Shown: piece after piece, positions 1 to 10,107 of the stretch
How positions within the stretch are numbered: position 1 is the first letter of the stretch
How the letters are laid out: the number at the start of each line of letters is the position of its first letter
NCBI GenBank assembly: GCA_003508835.1
Contig: PUFA01000183.1
Coordinates: forward strand, 310,001 to 374,000
From: Eonycteris spelaea
Taxonomy: Eukaryota; Chordata; Mammalia; Chiroptera; Pteropodidae
Length of the DNA: 64,000 nucleotides
Direction: 5' to 3'
Program-made: the position numbers and the translations under genes
The notes under the pieces: model-generated
The model's input: only the letters and a program-made list of their open reading frames with translations
What the model was told of the DNA's origin: nothing
The model's database searches: none

Positions 1-351
1 ACAATGAAATATCACCTCACACTTATTATAATGATTATCGTCAAGAAGACAAGAGGATAGCATAGGTGAGGTTATGGAGAAAAGGGAACCTTGTACAGTG
101 TTGGTGGGACTGTAAATTGGTGTAGCCACTATGGAAAAATAGAAGTTTCTCAAAAAATTAAACAATAGAACTACTATATAATCTTTGCAATCCCAATTCT
201 GGGTATGTATCCAAAGGAAATGAAAACAGAACATTGAAACAGATCTGCACTCCTGTATTTATTCACAATAGCCAAGTGTAGAAACAACCTAACTGGTGTC
301 TGTCAATAGATGAATGGATAAAGGAGATGTGAGGTTTTACACACACACACA

Positions 352-390
<39 letters not shown>

Positions 391-885
391 AATATATTAT
401 TCATCTTTAAGAATGAAAAATTCTTGCTCTTTGTTACAAAATGGAAGGACCTGGACAGCACTATGCTAAGTGAGATAAGTCAAACAGAGAAAGACAAACA
501 CTATGTAATTTTACAGTAGAATCTAAAAAGAAAAACATTCATAGATAAAGAGTAGAATGGTGGTTACCAGGGGCTAGGAGTGGGGGCTGAGTAATTGGGG
601 AGGTATTGGTCAAAAGGTACAACATTGCAGTTAGAAAATGGATAAGTTCTGGAGATCTAATACATGATATTGTGATACTGTATTATAAACTTCAGAGTTG
701 CTAAGGGACATATCTTAAATATTCTCATCACAAAATGAAATGATAATTACGTGAAGTGATGGAGGTGTTAGCTAACTCTATGGTGGTAATCAAATTGCAA
801 TATATAATGTAGCAAGTTCAACACATTGTATACCCTAAACTCATCTGTTATATCTCAATTATATCTCTAAAAAAGCCAGATAAAA
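1..885 (+). mobile_element. L1 3' end, older subfamily, cut by the window edge
   Basis: The stretch matches the last part of mammalian L1 ORF2 and its 3' UTR. Near 110-140 it encodes the LVGL-IGVATMEK-like stretch of the ORF2 C-terminus. Near 465-500 it has the end-of-ORF2 motif that reads as LSEISQTEK in related copies. A 3' UTR follows (GGTTACCAGGGGCT near 562) and it fades out in an A-rich zone near 870-885. The reading frame is broken by many stops. A CA-repeat has grown inside the ORF2 part. The 3' UTR differs from that of the L1 at 59,064 and resembles older L1MA/L1MB-type ends. The 5' part lies outside the window, so truncation cannot be judged. Confidence 0.85.
339..388. repeat. (AC)n microsatellite
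   Basis: About 50 bp of AC dinucleotides with a single phase slip (ACCAC near 358). It sits inside the L1 ORF2 remnant, at the point where related copies carry a short ATATACACAATGG-type seed. Confidence 0.97.
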
Positions 886-1337
886 GAACAAAGAATTGGA
901 CAGATGATGAAGAGTTGTTTTATTAAGCAATAAAATTATACACCAACCTCCTAGGTCATTCAGTTCCCTTTGCTTGCTTATTTTCCACTTATTGAGGCTC
1001 TTATTTTCCTCCTAGACCTCTGTCCTTTATACTGGTAAAGTCTTAACAGGGAATCATTTTTCTGAGTATTTGAGAATGAGTATCTGAGTATATAGAACTT
1101 AAAGGGGTAGCAGAAGGTATCAACCTGAACTACAGAAGCATTAAGTTAACAGGTTGATGAGATGAGTCTGCAAGGATGGAGGTCTGAATTCAAAGAACTT
1201 GCCTGAGGAACAATGACATCTGGCCTGATTGTTGGGCTTACATGAAATAATAAGAATGTGGTGTTTGCTTGCCAACTAAGCATTTACATTAAATATCCTA
1301 GAATGGTCACTATTCTACTCAAATGTTCAATAATTCT
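886..1337. other. No recognised feature
   Basis: Unique-looking AT-rich sequence between an L1 3' end and a CT-repeat. I see no ORF, repeat family or RNA motif here. Confidence 0.5.
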
Positions 1338-1343
1338 GCTTCT

Positions 1344-1411
<68 letters not shown>
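1338..1411. repeat. (CT)n polypyrimidine tract
   Basis: About 74 bp of nearly pure CT with one TCC interruption near 1361. The pyrimidines are all on the + strand. The frames across it (Leu-Ser and Arg-Glu repeats) are artefacts of the repeat. Confidence 0.97.
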
Positions 1412-1412
<1 letters not shown>

Positions 1413-1839
1413 CAAAATTGAGTTGTTTGGGTGGTGGCTGGTGACACATCTGTGACCACAACAGATGTGATCCATTATCATGAAACTTACAATATCACAG
1501 GAGGCAAACTTCAAACAAATAATTTCATAAAGTAGTTTAATTACAAGTGTAATAAATTATATAAAAGTTTACAATGAAAGTGGATGACAGAGTTACCTGG
1601 CTTGGTTTGAAGAATCAGGGAAAGCTTGTGGCCTTTGTAGTGTTTTGATACCAGGTAGCATGATAACGCCAACTCTTTTCTTCTTTCTCAAGTTCACCAT
1701 GGCTATTCAGGGTCTTTTATAGTTCTGTATAAACTTTAGGATTATTTGTTCAAGTTCTGTGAAAAATGCCATTGGTATTTTTGATGGAAATTGCATTGAA
1801 TCAATAGATTGCATAGGAATACCCTTGCATACTCTAAAT

Positions 1840-2512
1840 CTCTGTGACTGTTTTGGAATTACCAATTTGTACGCTTTTAATCCCTTTACCTTTTTCACCC
1901 AGCTTCCCAATTTCACTCACTTCTGGCAAACCACCAGTTTGTTCTCTGTATCTGTGAGTCTGATTTCATGTAGGTTGTCCATTTCTTTTGTTCCTTAGAT
2001 TCTACATATAACTGAAACTATATATTTATCTTTTTCTGTCTGACTTATTTCATTCATCATAATAATCTCTAGGTCCATTCATAGCATTGCATAATAGTAA
2101 GATTTCATGTTTTTAGTGGCTGAGTAATATCTCATCGTATATTTGTACCATAACTTTATCCAGTTTTCTATTGATGGCACTTAGGTTGCTTCCATATCTT
2201 GGCTATTGTGACTAGAACTGCTGTTAACATAGGGCTGCATGGATCTTTTGTGAACTAGTGTTTTTGGGGTTTCTTTTGGATAAATATTCAGAAGTGGAAA
2301 TTCTTGGTCAAAAGGTAGTTCTCTTTTTAAATTTTTTAAGGAACCTTCAAACTGTTTTCCATAGTGACTGTACCAATTTGCAATTTCACCAAACAGTGTA
2401 CAAGGGTTCCCATTTCTCCACTTCCTCACCAGCATTTGTTGTTTTTGGTTTATTAATGATAGCTAATCTGACAGGTTGTGAAGTGACATTTCATTGTGGC
2501 TTCTAATTTGCA
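1840..2512 (-). mobile_element. L1 3'-end segment nested in another L1
   Basis: This segment carries L1 3' UTR sequence (TACCAATTTGTAC near 1,860) and then the ORF2 C-terminus, antisense. A minus-strand frame at 2,181-2,435 contains an [20 protein letters not shown] stretch, matching the end of ORF2. It interrupts the ORF2 of the larger L1, which resumes near 2,518. It lacks the terminal A-tail, so it is not a clean retrotransposition insert. It may be an insertion that lost its end, or a rearrangement between L1 copies. Confidence 0.75.
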
Positions 2513-2517
2513 TTAAT

Positions 2518-4630
2518 TTGGTGAATCTTTAGGGTTCTCTTTATATAGTATCATGTCATCTGAAAATAATGACACTTTTAACTTTTTGTTTCAAATTTGG
2601 ATAACCTTTTATTTATTTTCTTGTCTGCTGTGGCTAGGACTTTCAATACTATGTTAAACAAAAATGGTAAAAGTAGACTCCTTGCTTGTTCCTCGCCTAA
2701 AGGAAAAATGCTTTTTAGCTTTTTTCTGCATTAGTATTGTGTTAGCTGTGGTTTTGTCACACATGGTCTTTATTATGTTGAAGTATGTTATCTTTATTTC
2801 CACTTTGTTGAGAGTTTTTATCAAGTCTTTGTGAAACACTTTTTTCTGCATCTATCAATATGATCATATGATTTTATATCTCTATTTGTAAATGTGGTAT
2901 ACCACATTAACTGATTTGTGGATACTGACAAAACTTGCATCACAGGGATAAATCCAACTTGATCATGGTGTGTAATCTTTTAATTGTCTTGCTGAATTCT
3001 GACTGCTAATATTTCATTGAGGATTTTTGTGTATATGCTTATCATAGAATATTGGCCTAAAACTTTTTTATATTTGGCCTGGTTTTGAAATCAGAGTAAT
3101 TATGGCTTCATACAATGAGGCTTGAGAGCCTTTCTTCCTCTTGAATTTTTTCAAATAGTTTTTGAGAAGAATGGTGTTAATTCTTCTTTGAATGTATGGT
3201 AAAATTTACCTGTGAAGCCATTTGATTCAGGACTTTTGTTTGTTTGGGGGAGTTTTCAATTTATTGATTCTATTTTGTTAGTAGTAATAAGTCAGTTCAG
3301 ATTTTCTGTTTCTTCTTGAATTCAGTCTTGGAAGATTGCATGTGTCTAGGAATTTTATCCAGTTCTTCAGATTGTCCAATTTATTGACATATAATTGCTC
3401 ATAGTACTTTCTTTAATCCTTTGAATTTCTGTGGAATCAGTTGCCACTCTTCTTTTAATTCTGACTTTATTTATTTGGGTTCTCTCTCTCTTTTTCTTGA
3501 GGAGACTGATTAGTTTATCAATTGTGCTTACTTTTCAAAGAATCAACTCTGTTTTCATTGATCTTTTATATTTTTTTACACTTCATTTTAATTTCACTCT
3601 GATTTTTATTATTCCCTTCTTTCTGCTGATTTGAGCTTTGCTCATCTTCTTTTTTCTAGTTCTTCTTAGGTGTAAAGTTAATTGTATTTGATATTTCTTG
3701 TTTCTGGAGGTAAGCTTATATTGCTAAAAATTTTCCTCATAGATTGCTTTCATTGTGTCCTATTAGATGAGGTCATTTTGTTTTCGTTTCCAATTTGTCA
3801 ATATATTTTGATTTCTTGCTTTGACTTCATAGTTAATCTATTCATTGTTTAGTAGCGTGTTATTAGCCTCCATATATTTGTGTATTTTCAGTGTTTTTTT
3901 TCTATAATTGATTTCTATTCCATACCATTGTGGTCAGAGAAGACACTAAAACAGTTTCAATCTTCTTAAATTTAACTGAGTCTTGTTTTGTGGCCATCAT
4001 GTGGTCTATCTTGGAAAATGTTCCATGTGTCCTTGAGAAGCATGTATTCTGCTGCTTTGGGGTTAAATGCTCTAAAAATATCAATTAATCTATCTCGTGT
4101 AGTGTGTCATTTAAGACCATTGTTTCATTATTGACTTTCTAAGTGTAAGATCTGTCCATTGTGTCAATGGGGTGTTAAAGCCCCCTATTATGACTGTATT
4201 GCTGTCAGTCTCTCCTTTTATATTGGTCAATATTGCTTTATATATTTAGATGATCCTAATTTGGGTGCATAAGTGTTTTCTAGGGTTATATTTTCTTGTA
4301 TTGATTCATTATGTTTTGTAATGCCTTTATTTGTCTCTTATTAGAGCCTTTCTTTTAGTCTATTTTGTCTGATATAAGAATTGTTACCCCAGCTTTTTTT
4401 TTTTGTATTTCCATTTGCATGAAATATTGTTTTCTATCCCTTTATGTTCAGTCTGTATGTGTCTTTTGATATGAAGTCACTCACTTGTAGACAGCAAATA
4501 TGCAGGTCTTGTTTTCTTATCCATTCAGCTACCCTATATCTTTTGATTGGAGATTTAATCCACTTACATTTAAAGTGATTGTTGATAGTACATAGTTATT
4601 GCTATTTTATTATTCATATTTATGTTGTTC
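2518..4630 (-). pseudogene. L1 ORF2 remnant: endonuclease plus reverse transcriptase
   Basis: ORF2 encodes the endonuclease and reverse transcriptase used for target-primed reverse transcription. Here it is a fossil. The minus-strand frame at 3,902-4,084 contains HGTFSKIDHMMATK, matching the conserved HGTFSxIDH stretch of the L1 endonuclease; the following SDHNG-type catalytic motif is degraded. The RT active-site motif, normally F/Y-A-D-D, lies at 2,555-2,566 and reads F-S-D-D. Stops and frameshifts occur throughout. ORF2 appears to begin near 4,625, just downstream of ORF1. Confidence 0.8.
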
Positions 4631-4644
4631 CCCCCCCCTTCTTC

Positions 4645-5253
4645 TTAAAGAGGTCTCTTTAACATTTCTTGTACTACTGGCTTGGTAATGATGAATTGCT
4701 TCAGTTTTTTTCTATCTGGCAAGCTTTTAATGTATCCTTAGATTCTAATGATAGCCTTGCTGGGTAGAGTAATTTTGTTGTAGGTCCTTGCCTTTCATCA
4801 CTTTGAATCTTTGTTCCAACCCTTTTGGCCTGCAAAATTTCTGTTGAGAAATCCCTGACAGTGTTATGGGAGTACCATTGTAAGTAACTAGTTGCCTTTT
4901 CTTGTTGCTTTTAGGATCCTCTCTTTTCTTTAACCTTTGCTATTTTGTTTATAATTCGTCTTGGTGTTGGTCTATTTGGGTTCACTTTGTTTGGGTCTCA
5001 ATGCACTTCTTGGATGTGTATGCCCTATTTCTTTCATTAGTTTAGGAAAGTTTTCAGTCATTATTTTTTCAAATAGGTTTAAATCCCTTGCTGTCTCTCT
5101 TCACTTTCTGGTACCCCTATGATGTGAATTTGTATGCTTGGTGTTGCCCCAGAGGTCCCTTACACTATTAAATATGCCTCTATTTTATTTAGTTCTTTTT
5201 CTGGAGTTGTATCCTAGTCTTTCATTTGGGATATGTTTCTTGGTCTTTTTCAT
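4645..5253 (-). pseudogene. L1 ORF1 remnant with shortened N-terminal half
   Basis: ORF1 encodes the L1 RNA-binding chaperone. The complement of CAT at 5,251-5,253 gives an ATG in the context GCCAAAATGAAA, nearly the same as the ORF1 start of the element at 10,985. The C-terminal domain is recognisable between about 4,650 and 4,920 on the minus strand: the region corresponding to AREK...VTY..G.PI, followed by the LQ.R..YPA.LS block. Only about 600 bp separates start and stop, against roughly 0.9-1 kb in typical L1s. The missing part is most of the coiled-coil region. Frames are broken. Confidence 0.75.
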
Positions 5254-6917
5254 TTTGGCTGCCTCTCTGTGTTTTTTATATGTATTAGGTAGATCTGCTA
5301 GATCTCCCAGTCTTTATTATGTAGTAGGTGGCCTGTGTGTCCCAGTAACACTGTCTCCCTGATCACCTGTGTAAGGTGCTTCAGGAATGCTTCTTGTTTG
5401 AGTTTTGTGTGCCCTCCTATTGTAGTTGGGCCTTGGTTGTTGTTGTCACATCAATAGGTAAGATTGACTCTTGGGCTGACTGCCTGTGAGACTTGGCCAC
5501 ATCCACAGCATATGAGCTGCTATGTGGAACCTGACCCCACAGAGTGAAATTTGCCCCAATGGGTTCATGTTCCTACTGAGACCACCCTTTGGATGTGCTG
5601 CTATTGGTGCTAATCAGGTGGTGTTCTTTTAGGGTCTGATGCTAGCCTTCAGGTATGTTGATTCTGGATCTTTCAGGAATGGATTCCTATGCAAGGCAAG
5701 TCAGCCACTGCCTGTGAGCACTCCAAGGCTATGTGATAGGAGCTACAAATCTGTCTATGTTTGTCGCTTCCTGTGCTGGACCTGAGGTCACATAGAAAGG
5801 CCATGTGGTGAACCAAGGTCAGCTGCCACCAGTACTGGTACTGGACCTGGGGCAGATCAGCAAAAATCTCAGGGTATCCCAAAGCCTGAGGTTGCCTACT
5901 GACTGTCCTTTAGGCTTAGCAGCTGACAGAGCCTTGAGCAGTATGCAAATTGGATGAGACAAAGTCCCAGTTAATCACCAGGGTGGGACAAGTGGTATTT
6001 CTCAGGTTAGTGCAGATTCAGATCTGGTGTCAGTGTTGAGCCTGTGGCTACTTTCAAAAGTCTCAGATTATACTGAATCCAGCTGCTGCCTGCCTTGGGT
6101 CTTCAGAGCTCCAAATTTTTTTTCAAGAAATGTTGCAACTCAAGCAAGGGCTGATTGTCTGCCAATGAAAGTGTCTCCTGAGGTGTGTGGATTGCTGGAG
6201 GTCTGTTGATTGCTGCTGAAGGAGCCTACTGCCTAGCCACCAAATTTTCACCTACAATTTGCAAGGTAGGTAGGGCAGGGTCTCAAGGAGTCACCAGGAT
6301 GGAACAAGCAGATCTCACCAGGATGATGGTACCTGCCTGTAGGCTACATAGGAAAGAGGAAGGTTCAACAGAGAGAAGGGGTGGCTGTCCCTCCAGCTCT
6401 TGCTTTGAAACTATACAATTCAATATTTCCCTGTATGTCTCTGGCTTCTCCCCAGAGCTCAGGGTGAATGCCTGTAAGTTAATGAGTCTGTATGTGGGCT
6501 TTTCAGGGGATGCCTGGGTTTCCAGCTGTCTTCTATTTTACTTGAACTGGTAGACTTCCTCATGATTTTCACAGCCATATTTTGTGAGGACTCCTCTTCC
6601 AAGTACTGAAACCCTGATCTGGGGAGCCCCGATATGAGTCTGAGGACCCTCACTGCTCCAGGGAAATCTCCATAGCTGAGGCATCATCCTTCCTGATGCT
6701 CAAACACCACACATGGGTGTGAGACCAGCATGTTTTGTGTCACCATCCCTCCTACCAGCTTCAATGTGGCTTCTTCTTTATATCCTTAGTTATGAGTTTT
6801 GTTCACCTAGTCTTCAGATGGTTCTCCAGGTTAACTGCTTATTATTTAGTTGTAATTTTAATGCAGTCATGGGAGGAGGCAAGCATAGCATTTACCTACT
6901 CCACCATCTTGACTAGA
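5254..6917 (-). promoter_or_regulatory. L1 5' UTR (internal promoter region), decayed
   Basis: About 1.66 kb, more GC-rich than its surroundings, lying between the ORF1 start and the L1 5' terminus. In full L1s this region carries the internal RNA polymerase II promoter. It shares recognisable blocks, such as GTGCCCTCCT.TTGTAGTTG near 5,410, with the 5' UTR at 56,556-57,901, so both belong to one L1 promoter type. Most CpGs are gone. The + strand frame of 122 codons at 6,185-6,553 is antisense to this UTR and resembles no protein I know. Confidence 0.7.
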
Positions 6918-9900
6918 ACTTGTTAATTAATTAATTCAAACAACAAATAGTCACCAAGCACCCATGATATATCTGGATTTGTGGTAAGAAATTTAATGTG
7001 AATAAAACAGTCTACCCCTGAACAGTGGCTTACTATTGTGAATTTACTGATTTAAGTTTCTTCACAGTAAGAGATGATTTTTAATTGAAATTAGATGACA
7101 ATTAGATCCATTTATAGAGTTTTTAAAAATAGCCTGTCTATTTACATCTTGATAAAGAGCAAATGCCTTTTCTACTTATCTCCTTTCTCCCTCCCAGCTC
7201 CTTTTCCAAGATTATTGTGATGGTAATTCATTTCTTCTAAATTAGCAAGTCTTAAAGTGTTTGAGTGGACACATTCAATAAAATAGAGTGTTAAGTATTC
7301 TGTCAAATAATAAACTTGGAAGACCTTAAAACCATAATCTAAGAATGGATAGCCTTTGTGCCAAAGATGCTGAATAAGTTTGCTTGTCATTGGTTCAGTT
7401 TCTAAATTGGGTTAGCATAACTGGCAAGTTTTTGGACAGATTTTGAGAACTTTTTTCTTTTACCCTTGTCTTAGCTTATAATAGCTTCTTAAGTAAGAGT
7501 TACACTCCTTAAAGCAAATATTACAAAAAGATATAGCCAATGTCATCTGACCTAAACAGTGAGTCTGAAATTGAAACTACGAATTTGAGTATGCAGTGCC
7601 ATGCACACTCAATCATGTTTATCATACCTCTGAATGATTAAGAACTTACCTGAAGAGGGATGATTACCTGCTAACTTTTTGATAACTAATCAGTGATATG
7701 AGACTAGAGGAATCTCATTTAGGCAACCAATGGTAGATACTGTCTTTATGTTATTAGATTGGTCTTTGCTAGTGTTTCTATTATACGACTTGAAGCAGTC
7801 CACCAAAGCCTCTTTAGCTAATTCCTGGTAGAATGGTATTCCAGCTATGAAAGGGATCTCTTTGAAACCACATAATTCCCTCTGTATTCAGACTTATATG
7901 CTCATAGTTTTCATGATTAATCTGAAGCAATAACCATCAAGGCATAAATGACTAAAAGCAAGAGGTCTCTTGAGTTTTGTGCCATTATTTTGAATACATC
8001 AGTAATACTCTTGTGCATGTGTTGTCACCATTATGGTTGTAGATAAGCTAATATATTAATAATTTAGTTCCTGGATTTGATTTTTCATATCATTCCTAAG
8101 TTCACCTAAGTTATAAAATATCAACTAATATGGTCATAAGTGAGGGAATAAAATATTGTCTTCATAACTTATCCTGGAACCTTGAGTGGCAATGTGGGAG
8201 GAAAAAATGAAGTGAAAATGAGGGGAATGAATCCTGGTTAAATTCAGAGTGCCACTTTGTTTTTTGTTGTGATACCTTCCCTATGAACAAAACGTAATAG
8301 AGGGAATACTATAGATTAAATAACAGAGGTTACCTGCCTATCCTAATGCATTTGGTAGCTGAATATGAAAAGGGAGTGAGCATATGTGAAATATCTATCC
8401 ACTTCAATGATCTACTCTCCAGCAAAGATGGGCTTGCAATTTCAATTTCATAAAAATGCAGTTGGACACTCTGTAGCACAGGGCATCTTCTTTTTTACTT
8501 TCTTTTTAAATTAAATTTTTTGGGGTAGAAGGGATCAGGATATCTTCTCTGAAACACAGTTTAGTGCATCCTATTAAAGTCCCTTTCCAGTTTCCTCTTT
8601 AATCATTATTAGCACAAGCAACAAATAATTTTTCCCCAGATTCTTTTTGTGAAGTCTTAGTTCTTACCTTGACAGGCTTATGTTCCATGCTGGGAGTCCG
8701 CCCTTCTTAGCAGCCCCACTCCCACATAGACACATGCAATCTCTTCATAGGAAGCTTGTGCCTGCAAATGACAAGACATAAGTAGGGAGAATTGGCAACC
8801 ACATAAAAAAGACACAAAATAGTTTCCACCTACTGTCAGATACTGCTCTATTAGAATGAAAGACAATGGAAAGAATGAAGATCATTTAGTTGAACATGAT
8901 CCATTTTGAGCAATTTCTAATCAATTCAGGGACACCTCCTCTTCACCCTTCCTCTCCCTGCCATCATCTGTCTGCATTTGTGTAGCTCAGAGCACAGCAT
9001 TAAGAATACTTTGACAAGGGTGTCATTTTAATCTGAATATCTTAAAATGATTGGGGAGAAAAAAGTTCCCTTTTGCCTTCAACTCCAAAATAAAAATGAT
9101 CTGGGAAGGAAAAAAGTGTTTCTCCAAGAGATATACTTTTGGTGCAGTCTTATAAGACTACCCTATTAATGGAGATAATTTCAAGGTAGGAGAGGGGGTG
9201 TGGCATTTGTCATTATTCATAAGAGAAGGATTTGTCAAGCCAGTTCAATGGAGGCTAATTTCTTACCACTTACAAAAACATTAAGAGAAACAACTTTGGA
9301 ACTATAGTGGGAAATTTTATTCATGATCTGTCCCATGTTATCTATGTGATCATGCACATGTCTTTAATAACTGGGAATCTTTATTTTTAATTAATAAAGT
9401 AGAGATAGTAACTAAATTAGGATAATATAGATATCAAATGAGGTAATGTAAATGAAAATGCTTCCTACAGTTCTGACTTATATCGGTAGACAATAATATT
9501 TGAAGTAAATAAAGACAAAGTTTAATGTCTGCAACAAGGGTAGCTTAACCTTGGGCTACCATTGAGGTGAGAGGCAACCCCTATATGAGGAGTAATATGC
9601 ATTGAGTCCTACATCCCATTATATGCCTCAAATGTGTGTGTACATTTCTCAAGCCAGGAAGGCCTTGAGCATGAGTGGAGGGAAGACTTGGCATTAGAGT
9701 CTCCACTCACCCACTTTGTGTGCTTTCCTGTTTGAGTCCTCCTACTCCTGCAGAAGTGAGCTCCCACAGCATTTGCTTGCAGATAACACAAGCTTTCCTC
9801 AGTCATAAATACCTTAGAAAATCTGTGTCAAGATGTTTCTGCTCCCAAGAGTTCTTGCTGTATGTATTCAGTTGATATGTTTCTTATACATCTATAGATT

Positions 9901-10092
9901 CTCTCTCAACCTGTCTCTCCTATCATAATATATTTGTTAAAGAAATCAGGTTATTTGTTTGTAGAGCTTGCTACATTCAAGATTTTGCTAATTGCATCTC
10001 CAAGTTTTTAACCTTTTTCTTTATCTTGTGTATTTCCTATAAAGTAGTAGCTAGATCCAGAGGCTTATTAGATTCAGGTTAGATGTTTTGTT
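6918..10092. other. No recognised gene or repeat
   Basis: About 3.2 kb of AT-rich sequence. Near 6,920 there is a short (TTAA)n stretch at the edge of the L1. I see no exon-like frame, SINE, LTR or microsatellite. Very old decayed repeats cannot be excluded by eye. Confidence 0.45.
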
Positions 10093-10107
10093 AAGAATAC
10101 TTGACAG
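10093..10107. repeat. Target-site duplication, left copy
   Basis: AAGAATACTTGACAG. It matches AAGAATACTTGATAG at 12,482-12,496 with one mismatch, and is preceded by TT, giving the TT|AAGA context expected of L1 endonuclease. Confidence 0.8.

Larger units (their letters stand above)
1635..6917 (-). mobile_element. Long antisense L1 with intact 5' terminus
   Basis: Read on the minus strand from 6,917 down, the order is 5' UTR, ORF1, ORF2 endonuclease, reverse transcriptase and part of the post-RT region, which is canonical L1 order. The 5' terminus is marked on the + strand by CTACTCCACCATCTTGAC near 6,897-6,914, the complement of the typical L1 start. The normal 3' end is absent: the element stops in mid-ORF2 near 1,635, and a separate L1 3'-end segment lies inside it at 1,840-2,512. 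Homology on both sides of that segment shows that roughly 300 bp of ORF2 is missing there. All frames are riddled with stops, so this is an old inactive copy. I see no clear target-site duplication. Confidence 0.88.

Noticed and set aside
1258..1514. Leu/Ser-rich and Arg/Glu-rich frames
   Set aside because: They are translations of a (CT)n microsatellite. The same applies to the frames at 44,560-44,949, 27,933-28,187 and 30,072-30,423.
6185..6553. 122-codon + frame
   Set aside because: It lies antisense to an L1 5' UTR and resembles no protein. An ORF0-like role cannot be argued from one decayed copy.
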